The notes below the pieces were generated by a model, which saw only the letters and a program-made list of their open reading frames with translations, did not search any database and was not told the DNA's origin. A program made the position numbers and the translations under genes. From Darksidea phi (taxonomy: Eukaryota; Ascomycota; Dothideomycetes; Pleosporales; Lentitheciaceae), in the NCBI GenBank assembly GCA_030770425.1, contig JASJFT010000124.1, positions 1 to 64,000 of the forward strand: 64,000 nucleotides of DNA, read 5' to 3'. This document shows positions 12,387 to 24,545 of this stretch, in pieces. The stretch's first letter is position 1; each line of letters starts with the position of its first letter.

Positions 12387-15119
12387 CTAATTAGTAATTA
12401 AACTATACGATAGAAGCTAATAAATTACTATAATAAGCTTCTACCCTATATAGTAAAATTATAAATTAGTAAGAGTAAAGATAAAGACCTCTTAGACTAC
12501 CCTAGACTCTATTTTATACCTATTCTATATAGAAAGTAGAGATAGAGTTAATAAGTATTATATACCGACTCTATCTCGTACGTCTATATAGAAAAGAAGA
12601 TTAACTTCTTTTATATAAAGGTAGATAGCTAACGAATTAACGAATATACTATCTACTTCTATATAATAAGAACGTAATAGTATAGCTACTATATCGACTT
12701 ATATTATACGAACGTAAGCCCGTAACCTATCTATCTACTTATTCTTCCCCCTCTTCTACTATTATACGAACGCGGAAGTAATACTAATCGATTAAATTAT
12801 AGTATTAAAATAAGCCGCCTAACCCCTACCTATAAAGGACGAAGAAGGATTCTTATCCTTTATATAAGAATAAGAACTCCTACTACTATTATCGCGTATA
12901 AAAGGGAAAAGACTAATAATAAAAAGGAATAATACTCTATATAATAAATACTCTTATAATATAAATATCTTAGTAGTAATACTAAAGTATAAGGTCGATT
13001 CTTAGTACTAGACTAATAGGATTAACCTTAATAATATCGATACTAAATTAGAGGAAGATATTATCTAGCTTAACTTATATACTAGATATATACTTACCGA
13101 ACTATATATATTAAGTAAAGTAGGAAAAATCTTTATATAAAGCTTTCTAGAGGACTTCTAAGACTAGATTATTAGTTATTAAAACTATACTAATCGCGTA
13201 TTTAAGAGAGAGCTTAAGTTTATTCTTAAAAAGTAAGGAGTATATCTTATCTTAGATTTTAAGGCTACCTAATTATAGAAGTTATATAATATCGCGTACT
13301 AGAACTTTAGTATTAAGAGTTCTAGGTTAATACCTCTAAGACTTATAGTCTATAACTTATACGATAATATAAAGAGAGAACTAAGTATTAAGAAGAATAA
13401 AAAGGATATCTAATAAGGTTCTTCCTCTTCTTATTCTCTCTAGAATATCTAGTAGGGTCCTTAGTCTCTAAGGTATATACCTAAGCCTTTATATAATACT
13501 ACCTTATTATAGTAGAAAGTAGTACCTATCTACCTATTATATAAGCTTCCTTCTTTTATATAGAAAGCCTTAGTCCCTTTACTAGCTATATAGCTACTCT
13601 ATTAATTAGCTTCGATACTAGTATATAACCTATATAAACTCCTATTAACCTAAGAATACGTTAATATACCCCTTCCGCTCGAAAAGTTTATCTAATTCTA
13701 AAAGATATAGAGAAAGGTAAATAACTATACTAGTAAACTATATAATATTCTTACTAATAAGGTATAAATTTTTATTAAACTATATAGATATCTTAAGATC
13801 TATAAGTTCTAATATTTAAATATCTTCCTAGATATTCTTAAGGGTCGTACAAATATCTACTACCTAATAGTTATTAGTTCTAGCTAAACTTAGAAGTATC
13901 TATATAAAGTATTTAATAAATACTTTAATATAGATATTAACTATAGCTAATATTATATTAACTAGACTATAATAATATTTATATAGATAAGATAGGAGAA
14001 TTCTAATAAGATACTATATAAGGTACTAGAAGCTATAATTAATAAGCTTACCCTTATATAATAGGTACTTAGTCTATAGTTTTATAAGGAAATATAACTT
14101 TATATAGTAATATTATAAGTATATTATAGATATTATAAGTTAGAATAAGCTTTACTCTTATCTAAGATAACGTATAAAGGATTATTTAGTAACCTCTAGT
14201 TAGTACTATAAGTCTTACTTAACTAATAAAGTAATAACTAATATACCTAGAACTCGTATAATACTTTTTATACTAACTAATAGTATAACTTATACTATTT
14301 AGTATAAGATAGACTATTCTAACGTAGATAATTCTAACTATGTAGTAGACTATTTACCATATAAGAAAAAGATAATAATACTAAACTAAGAAGAAAAAGA
14401 TACTTTATTTATTATAAAGAAGATTACTAGTTATTAAATTATAATCGTATAAATTATTCTAGAGCTAGAATATAATATATTATATCCTTTAAAGATATAT
14501 ACTATTAAGTATCTTTATATAATAAGATAGCTACCTATATTATAGACTTTAAAGGATTTTCTAATAATAACGTAGATATTAATACTATATATAAGGATAA
14601 TAGCGATAGATTTAAAAAAGATATTAAGGAAAGTAAACGTATACTTAACTATCTTACGTTAGTAGTATATCTTTATTATATAACTAGTAAAGATATCTAT
14701 AAGATTAATAAAGATTATTAATCTTAAGCTAACTAATTCTTTCTTAAAGACTATTATTATATAGTATACTAAGAAGAACTATAGAATACTAGTACTATAT
14801 AAATATTAACTATTAGGAAAGTATAACTTAAGATATATATACGCGAGAACCCCTATATAAAAGTTAACTAAATACCTTATAATATAACTATTAGCTTTAA
14901 TAGATAGAATTTAGTAATATCTTTAGGAACTATACGAATTAAGAATTTAATTAGAATAATTACCTACTATATCTTAAATACCCTAATACCCTTTCTACTA
15001 TTACTAGTAAATACTAATTAACTAGGAGTCTACTTTAATAACGTTTTTAACTATATCGTATAAAAGGATAAAATAACTATTTCTATTATACGAAAATAGG
15101 ACTACTTATTTTTTAATAT

Positions 15120-17940
15120 TAGTCTAGTAGATATAATATTATTCTTTATAAAATTAGAGTTATATTAGTTATATCGTCGTTTTAACTACTCTTATATAGA
15201 ACGACTATATAATCTACTTATAAGCGCTAGCTATAAAGTAAACCTATTAGTACTAGAATAGATTATAAAATTTTACTACTTTTACTAATCGTATAAATCT
15301 ATACTAAAGAGATTTAAGTTTTTAATTAAGGATAATACCTATTTTAATTATAAGATAATTATTAACGTTATATAGATTAACGGAAAGAATATTCTATATA
15401 TAATTAATACTAATACTTTCTTCTAAGTAGCTATATTCCTAAAATTACTCTTTATATAAGATACTTAGAATATACTCTATACGTATTAAATTAATATATA
15501 CTAAGAATTACTAGACTATATTATATATAATCCTAGTATAAATTTTACTTTAAAAGAATTTAGAGCTTATATAAAGATTATCGAAGTAGAATACTAATAA
15601 ATACCTATTAAAGTATACTAGACTATTAGTAAGGTAGAATATACGTATATATTCTTAAAATATATATTTAATATTTTTAAAGCCGAACTTAGTAATTATA
15701 TATTAGATAAATCGCTTTTTTAAATAGTAGTTAAAGCTCTAAATAATATAATAGGCCTAAATAATATTATATCTATACTACTCGTCTTTAGTATATATTC
15801 TCGAGTAAATATAAATTCTTCTCTATCTTCGAATATTATTAAATACGCTAATATAGTACGAAAGGCTATTAAGATAATTTAAGTAAAACGTACGAAGCTA
15901 GATATTAACTACGTACTAAATATAAGGAATAAACTATTATATAATATTCTTAACCTTCCTCTTAAGATAGAAGTTATAATATAGAGAGAGAAGAAAGATT
16001 AAATAGATTTATATAAAATTATAGAAATTAAAAGTAAAGATATTACTATTTATCTAGATAATAAACTACTTATTATATAATATACGTAAGTTAAAGAATA
16101 CTATTATAAATAGACCTCTTTATATAAAACTAATAATCGACTAAGTAAAGATATTAATTCTAATAAACCTACTCTAGCCTAAGTTAAATAACTATATATA
16201 AGGAAGTATAAAAGATTAAGAAAAGAAGAATCTTCTCCCGTACGAGTTTAAGAATCGAAGAAATAAGATAGAGAAAGATCTTAAAGGAATTCTATACTAA
16301 TTATAGATACTTTTCTAACCTAGAAGAAAAAAGATAACTATAAACTAGTAGTTAAAATTTATATAAATAGTATTATTAATATACTTAAGGAATCTTTTAA
16401 AGAATTAGATCGTATAGAGATAAATATACTTATCGGTAATAAAATCTTCTAGATTAAGTAGTTTAATCCTACTAAATATTTCGACTAGATCTTTAACCTT
16501 TACCTTATATAAGAGGTTAAAGGAAAGAATATATAGCTATATAAAAAGTCCCGGCTTATATTTATAGAATATTCGGATAAGAAGAAGAAGGTCGTTTTTA
16601 TCTAATCTCTAACTATTTAGAAGATAAGCTAATAGTTAATCCTAGTTATTAGAGTAACTCTAATTACTTCGTATAGTATATAATATAAATTAAGGGATAT
16701 TATCTAAGTATATATATAGTTAACTAATAAACTTCTTTATATACTATATACTAGACTATCTAAAGATATCTAATACTTCTTCCCTCTAAATTTAATCCTT
16801 AGAATAGTAAAGTCTCTATATAGTATAGCGGAATTAAGGCTATACTAATTTAAGACGTACTATAACTACTATAAGAAAAAGCTTAGAATATAGATTTTAT
16901 TATACGATTTATATCTATTAGTTATATACGAAGGTAAAGATATCTTTAGAATTATAAGAATATAAACGGATAATACCCTTAGTACTATTATACTATAGTT
17001 CTTATAAAAGGAGGAGAAGATACTATATTTTACTAACCTCCGTATAAAACTAAAGACTATTCTAGCTAAGAATTAGCTACTAAAGTTTAATAGTAGTAAG
17101 ATTATATACGAAGATAATAGAAATATTATTCTACTTTAAAGAGAATAAGCTAAACTTCTTCGTACGATTAATCTAATAGTATAGGATACTACCTAGTAGT
17201 ATATTAAGTAGCGCGTACGAGGTACTTATATTACTTTAGTATATTAACTTAAAGTATTTTTTAATATATTAATTATTATATAAACTATAAAACTATTATC
17301 TAGAGATATTAAAGTACTTAACGTATAAATTAAGTAGTAAATAGATAATATAGACCTTAGACTAATATATATACTACTTAATCTAAGTTATATAAAGCTA
17401 TTTATCTTTACTAATAGTTTATTCGCTAATAATAAGGACCTAAGCTTATAGCTTAGCTTCCTAATTATACTAGCTAATAAATCTCGTATAGATAACGGCG
17501 ATAAGTTCTAACTATATAATAATATTATATATTAGAACTCTATTAAGTATAAGTAAGTTATACGAAGTATACTAACTAATAAGCTATATAATATAATTAG
17601 TAGATTCGATTATACTATTATCTTAAGTATAACTCTATATTAAATTATATATAATCTAGATCTACTAACGATTCTAGTTATAATATATACTAATTTAAAA
17701 TTATTATATAACTACCTTATTAAGCTAGATACTATAAATAAGAAAAGGTTTATAATTAATATTATATCTCTTCGTAAATTATACGAGAAATATAAGATTA
17801 ACGAAATTTAATAGATTAATAGTAAAGATAACCTAGTAGATACCTTTATAAAGAAGATAACTAATATATTACTAGTATAGCTTATTCGTACGAATAAGCT
17901 TATAGTTAGTATCGAAGTATCTATTAACTAGCTTAACTAA
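15120..17940 (+). pseudogene. Decayed copia integrase, reverse transcriptase and RNase H (nested element)
   Basis: Reading through the stops, integrase features appear first: RRFNYSYIERLY near 15180, then about 800 bp resembling a copia integrase core with YFNYKIIINV. Reverse-transcriptase text follows from about 16400 (EIN-ILI-NKIFQIKQFN, KSRLIFIEYSDKKKKVVF). The RNase H end lies at about 17550-17880 (NLVDTFIKKI). RIP turned Gln and Trp codons into TAA/TAG and Asp and Gly codons into Asn, Ser or Arg, so the frame is full of stops. The upstream part (12387-15100) should hold Gag but is too altered to assign domains. Confidence 0.65.
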
Positions 17941-19467
17941 TATACGAATATAATTAGTTCTATATAAAACTAAGTTATATACTTAACTATTTTTTTTTCT
18001 TCTATCTTTCTTTTATTATTATAGTTCGTATAAAGTATAATTATTCTTATAAAGTATAAACTTTTTCTACCTATCTTAGTTAATTATAAAAGAAAATAAA
18101 GGAAAAATAAAGGAAATCTTCTCTTTTTATTCTTTCTTTTACCTTCCTCTCTCTTTCTTCCCCTAATACTCGTATCTACTAATTATAGTAATCGTATTAA
18201 ATTTTATACGACTACTATATATATAAAGTATAGATATTACCCTAAAAGCTAGATATTATATAGTATTTAATAAAGGGCTTAATACCCCTTATTATACGAC
18301 CGTAATACTTCTAGTAGAGAGTAATAGAAGTTATACTACGACTCTATACGAGTACTATATAAAAGTATCTCTTCCTTTATATAATTTTTATAATAAACTT
18401 TTAAATATTCGTATTTAGGACTACTCGTAACTTAATATTATACGAGGTTATTACTACTATAGCCCTCTCTTTATTTTAAGAAATATTAAAACCCTTTATA
18501 CGAAAAAGAGAAAAGATATTTATATTAATATAAAGACCTCGTATAAAGACTCTACTATTTAACTATCTAGTAGATAAGAAGATAGAGAGATAAGTTAATA
18601 TAATACGTATAATAAGATCTTAAAAAGAGATATTAAAAGTACTAATAGTCGTACTAGTAGAGCTAGTAGTCTAAGTAGGGACGAGGACTATTTTATATAA
18701 AGAGATTTTAAAATTTAAGATTTTTAAAGTTCTACTAGGGATTAGTATTTATACGAAAAGAAAGAGAAGCTAAACTAAAAGGAATAAATTATATAGAGGA
18801 TAGTAAGATTTAGGTTTAAGAAAGAAAAGCTATAAAGAGAGAGATTAGCCCTCTATTTATACCTACTATCTATCTTAATCTATTTACTTACTACCCTCGA
18901 TCTATTTATTTACTATTTTTAATCCGTTTACTTAATTCCTTAAGCTATTTACTTATTATAAATAGAAATACGACCTATAAATTACTCTTCTTTTATATAA
19001 TTTAATTCTACTTTTACTTTCTTTCTATATAAAAAGGGGTACTATAAAACTACTCTTACTACCTCTTATATAAACGCTTAATTATTTAATTTCGACTTAT
19101 AGGTAAACGCCTACTATTCTACAATTAGTTAAATTAGCGATTAGAATCCTATTATATAATATTATATAATATAGTATAAACGAATTTCTTCTTTATACGA
19201 AGAAAAGCTATATTAACTCTATTCGTATAGCCCTACTAATAAACGAATTAGTAGATACCTAACGATTAGATCTAACTAAGGCTACGTCTTATTTACTAGT
19301 AGTCTAATCGTACTAATAGGGGGTTAATATCTATTACTAATAGGTATAATATTAGTAGTTAAAGTTAGTAATTAGTTTTATACGAATATAAGAAGGGAAA
19401 TATAAGATTAGTATTTATATAAAAAGTTCGGATAGAATATTAGTACTAAAAAAGAAAAAGTTACTAG

Positions 19468-19752
19468 TATTTATTTACTAAGTTCTAGTATTAATCTTAT
19501 ACGTTTAATTACGTATAGTTATACGGGATTTATATATATAGATTATCTTCTTAGTAATTTACTATATATAGAGCTTTATACGATTCTTCTAGATAAAAGA
19601 GGCTTCTATCTAAAGTCCCTTTAGTAATTATAAACTATCGTTTAAATTAAATTATTTTATTATTTCTATTTCGTACGTACGTATATATACTCTAGCTATT
19701 TACTTAGTTAAATTCTTATAGTCTACTATTATAAACTATAGACTATTTAATA
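19468..19752 (+). repeat. 3' LTR of the nested copia element
   Basis: 285-bp partner of 12102-12386. It is followed by the CCTAT duplication (19753-19757). A purine-rich tract (AAAAAAGAAAAAG, about 19448-19460) precedes it. Confidence 0.85.
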
Positions 19753-19757
19753 CCTAT

Positions 19758-22700
19758 ATTTAATATAAAATAAGAAAGATTTATAGAATTAACTTAAGGT
19801 ACTAAAGAGGTATATTATACTTATAAATATCTTATAATATTAGAAACTTAGAGCTAAATATAGATAACTATAAATATTCTTATATAGTAAGAAGCTAGCT
19901 AACTAGTTATATAGCTAGATTAAGATTACGAATAAGTATAAGACTATTAATTTTTTTAATATTAAAATATCTTATATATAAAAGGACTTCGCGAAAGTAT
20001 ACTATATATTTAATATTAAATATAGTACCTTAGCTTTTTAAGATATCTTAAAGGTTTAGTATAATAAAGTAGAAGTATAGTTATTATAATACTATATTAC
20101 TAAATTCGAGTTATTTCTAAAGATAGCTAAACTAGCTATAATAACTAGATATAATACTATAACTACTACTTAACTTATTATTATTAATATAGATAATAAT
20201 AATAGCTCTAATAATAATAATAATAATAATTAGGAAAAGAGAAATAATAAAATCTTAAAAATATATCTTTATAAACGAGTATACTAGTAAGTTAACTATT
20301 TTATACTTAATTCTTTAATAAAGAAATATCTTAAGAACTATACTATAAGTACTAAAGTTAAATACTAAGTTAATAAAGTCCTAAAGACTAATCTAATACT
20401 TAAAGCTTATATTAATAAGGCTATTAAGCGTTTAATAGACTATATTAAATAGAAAATAGCTTAGTTTACTCCTATAATATTATTTAACTTTAATAATAAG
20501 GTTTATCTATTAAAACCCTCGACTTATATAGTTTATATAATTAATAATATAGTTATACTAATAGATAATCTAATAGTACTTACTAGAGATTAAGATACTA
20601 TATAAAATAAGTATCTTTATAATTACTAAATATTAGATTTAAGTTTAAATATATATATTATTAACTTAGACCTATAGGTTAAATAAAAATAAGAATATAA
20701 TATTATAGCTTATAAATATATTAATACTAGTACTAAAGCTATAAAAGTTAAAGCTTAGAACTTAATAATACTTAAAATCTATACTCCTTATAATAGTATA
20801 ATAGAGATTTAATTAATATATATTACCTTAATCTCTAGCTTTATTACTAGTATAATAGAACTAAAAAGATATTATATTATTAATATTTATTTTAACTTAA
20901 AATACGATATATTATATTATAAAGACTAGAGTAATATATTTACTCTACTTAAGTATTTAAATAGCTACTAGCTAGTTAACGCTAATACTATATAAAGGTT
21001 ATATATTAAGCTATTATTATTATTTATAACTAATTATTAGAAATTATATACCCTAAAGTCTATATAATAGGTTAGTAATTAAGTTACTTACCTAATATAG
21101 GAATACCCTAGTTAGAGAATAATAGTTTACCTAATAGATACTATTTATAGAGTTATTATTAATAAAACTAATAACTAAAAGCTATATAAAGTATATATTA
21201 AAATAAAGCTTATAAAGTAAATCTCGTATTATTAATAGGAAGACTATATAATACGCCCGTTTAAATATATATTAATAGATATTATTTAGCTCCTACTAAT
21301 AAAAGAAGAGTATTTTAATAAAGATAAATATAAAGGTTATAGTATTAATTAATATATTAAGTAGTATAAAGTAGAAACGTTTCTTAGTTATTTAAAATCT
21401 ATTATTAATTACTAAATTATACGAACCCTATATAAGATATAATATTAATTTAAATATAATATTATTAAAGTACGAATTAATAATAAGTAAGAATTTAGTA
21501 TTTTATCTAATCTATTTAAATAGATCTATAACGACCTAGATATTATATATAAGAAGCGAGCGCCCTATATAAATAAATAAAATAAGAATACTAAATATAC
21601 TAAAGTAATATTAGTTATATACGTAAGAGTATTATAACTTTAAACTAATCTATCTAAATTACTATTAAATAAACTATTTTAAATAGTAATATATATTCTT
21701 AATAGAACGTTATTAAAAAAGCTAAACTAAAAAATACTATATAAGCTTATTTAGAATAAGAAGTCTTAAGTTACTTATATATATCCTATTAATTATAAAG
21801 TCTACGTACTAAATAGATAGTTTAAGAAAGCTAATAAGCTTAAGAGTAAAATATTAATAGGTTATCTTATTAGTTATAATTTAATAAATATCTATTATAT
21901 TTAACTACTAATAAAGGACTAGATAATTTAAACTTATAATATTATATTTAACTTAAGTAACTTCTTTAAGAACCTAGAAGGCTATATTAAAGAGTTAGTT
22001 ATTAAGAAAATTATTAAGCTATTTAATATATCTAATATTTAATATTCTAAGGAAATTAATATTAATAATTTACTAATATTACGTTAACTAATAATAAGTA
22101 AAACGACTATATCTACTTCTCTAACTAATATATAGGTAAGAGATAAGAGATAATAAGATAGCTAGATATAGTAAAATAAGATTATTAAAAAGAATATTAA
22201 GTTCTATAAAGAACTACTTTTACTAGCGTCTTTAGCTTATACTAATTCTAATTTAGTCCGTATTAGTTCTATTTAAATAAAGAACTCTAAAAACTCTTTA
22301 AATAACGTTATAATACCTTTAAATAATACTTTAATATAATAAAATTAACTAATAAACTTATTATAAGAACTTAATATAATAGAGATACCTAAATATAGCC
22401 CTAATTAAATTAGAAATAATATTTTAAGAAGATAAAATCTTAATCTTAATAAGTCTAATATTATTCTAAAAGGATATTTAGTATAATTAACTTACTTATA
22501 TAATCTATATTATTAAATATATCTATTATTTTATATAAATATTAATAATACTATATATAACTATCTATATAGCTTTATTACGATAATAAGGTAGAACCTA
22601 GAATATAAGATTTATTAGTCGTAGTTATCTAAGTCTCTAAAGAACTTTTAATAGTTAAATAGTTATCTATATAGTAATTAGTTTTAAGCTACTACTAATA

Positions 22701-24289
22701 TAAAATATTATTTAATATAAATAAAAGAATACTTTATAAAGATTTTACTTTAAGCTATTAATACTAATATAGAAGTACTACTACTAATATAGATATTTAC
22801 CTATAAAATTAATATAAATAGCTACCTCTTAAAATTTAAGATCTAGATTATAATTTAAGATAATCTATAATAGCTATATAGTAATATCTACGTAGTTATA
22901 CTAGCTACTTACTTATTTTATACTTTACTTATAATTATTAATTAGTTTAACCTAGAGTTAAAATAATATAATATTTTAATAATCTTTCTTAATATAAAGT
23001 TTAAGAAATATATCTATATAAGAATATTAAATAGCTTTAAGTATAATAGTAAGATTTTAAAGATACTATATACCCTTTATAGACTTAAAGAGATATTATT
23101 ATTATAATATAATAAATTTAAGAAGATATTAAATTAGTTTAGTATATAAGAAGTAAAAGGATTTTCTTATATATACGTTAATAACTAGTTAATTCTATTT
23201 ATATATATTAATAATATTATTATAATCTATTACTCTAAAAATACTAGACTTTATAAATATTTTAAAATAGATCTTATAAATTATTATAATATTAAGAAGC
23301 TAGATAATCTAAAGTAATACTTAGAGATTCGAGTTATATAAAATATAAAGAAATAATTAATTTAGCTTATATAGGACGTCTATATTAATAAAATTACTAA
23401 AGAGTTTAATATTTAATTAGATTCTTATTCTATAAAAATATTACTTATAGTAAATTAATATAAGTTATTTATTAAAGAACTTAATAAGGTATATATAAAG
23501 TATTATTAATAACTAGTTAACTATCTTATATATTTTATATAATAAATATAACCTAATTTAGTTTACTTTTATAGTCTATTAGTAAGTTATCTTATAAACC
23601 TAAAATAATAGTATATAGCTCTAATTAAGCGCGTATAGCGATATATTAATAAGATAAAATATTATACTCTATAAGAGATAACTATATAATATAATAAAGT
23701 AGTTAAATATAATATAATTAATAGCGAAATAATTAAATAGTCTAAAGCTACTAGTAATTTCTTAGAAGTAATAAATATAATATTTATTAATAACGTTTAT
23801 ACTTACTAAAGTAGCTAGGGCTATCTATTTTAATTATTTAATCTAACTATTAATTAGAAATTAGTTTAGTAACGTACTATTACTAAGAGTATAACTAAAG
23901 TAGAGTTATTTATCTTAAGCCTTACTAACTTAGAGATAACTAAGTAATTAAAATTATTTAAAGAACTTAACCTTAAACTTAATAAGACGCCTATTATTTA
24001 GTATAATAACTAATAAATAGTTAGTATTATTATAAAGTAAGAGGAAAAGCTTAATACTAAACTTAAATATATTAATATCTATTAGAGCTAGATTTAATAG
24101 GAGGTTACCTAGGGCTACCTTAATATATAATAGCTACCTACTACTAAGATACCTACTAATAGACTTACTAAGATCTTCTTAAAGTAAAAGTATATATAAT
24201 TTATAAGATAATTAGACCTTATTAATATTAAAAGCCTAATTAAATAGGTTAGCTTTAAGGGCTACGAGTACCTCTAAGCTAAGGGGGTA
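19758..24289 (+). pseudogene. Decayed polyprotein of the outer copia element
   Basis: This is the interior of the outer element downstream of the nested insertion; the upstream piece is 11591-12101. The reverse transcriptase is recognisable near 22560-23230, with YINN where YVDD is expected and KFKK after the decayed QAP-LWYNK motif. The last 200 bp read IPTNRLTKILLKQK then YIQFIRQLDL, the copia RNase H end (normally P-A-D-x-L-T-K-x-L). Many TAA and TAG codons replace Gln and Trp. Confidence 0.65.
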
Positions 24290-24545
24290 TATCGCGGAGC
24301 AGACGGTATAAGGACTAAGCGCGATTAGAGATTTCGCTAGGCGCAAGGATTAGCCTAGTACTAGCGGCTATTTACTAAATCTCGTGATCTAACAGAGTCT
24401 AATAGAGTCTAGTAGTATTGGTGTTGAGGCACAGTTAGGGGTTGTTTCTGTACATAAAATGCCGTCTTTTTCAACTCATAGAAATCAGAGCTTTCACTTT
24501 CAGAGACTGCGCACTACAGTGATTCACACTGAAATCACTGTGACA
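24290..24545 (+). repeat. 3' LTR of the outer copia element
   Basis: 256-bp partner of 11335-11590, followed by the CTACC duplication at 24546-24550. Its left part is RIP-mutated and its last roughly 95 bp are clean. Confidence 0.88.

Larger units (their letters stand above)
12102..19752 (+). mobile_element. Nested Ty1/copia retrotransposon, RIP-mutated
   Basis: A 7,651-bp element inserted in the outer copia element, same orientation, with a 5-bp CCTAT duplication on both sides. LTRs of 285 bp start TATCCG/TATTTA (ancestrally TG) and end TTTAATA (ancestrally CA). Internal DNA still reads as a decayed copia polyprotein, with integrase before reverse transcriptase, which is the Ty1/copia order and excludes gypsy. 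It belongs to a different family from the outer element: the LTRs do not match. It must be younger than the outer insertion because it interrupts it. Confidence 0.88.
11335..24545 (+). mobile_element. Outer Ty1/copia LTR retrotransposon, RIP-mutated, with a nested element
   Basis: A 13,211-bp insertion in the AT domain of the PKS, same strand as the PKS. LTRs of 256 bp (11335-11590 and 24290-24545) begin TGTCGCGG (TATCGCGG in the right copy) and end ACTGTGACA (ACTATAATA in the left copy). A purine tract AAGGGGG at 24281-24287 lies just before the 3' LTR. Without the nested 7,651-bp element and its duplicated 5 bp it is about 5.55 kb, normal for copia. Relic reverse transcriptase (L-Y-R-L-K at about 23080 for YGLKQAP, YINN at about 23195 for YVDD) and the copia-specific RNase H end near 24090-24240 are readable. 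CpA and TpG are almost absent from about 11,500 to 24,290. It is inactive. Confidence 0.92.

Noticed and set aside
11590..24290. AT-rich 12.7 kb region as mitochondrial insertion or centromere
   Set aside because: Paired LTRs, exact target duplications and decayed copia domains explain it; the base bias is CpA/TpG loss, as RIP makes.
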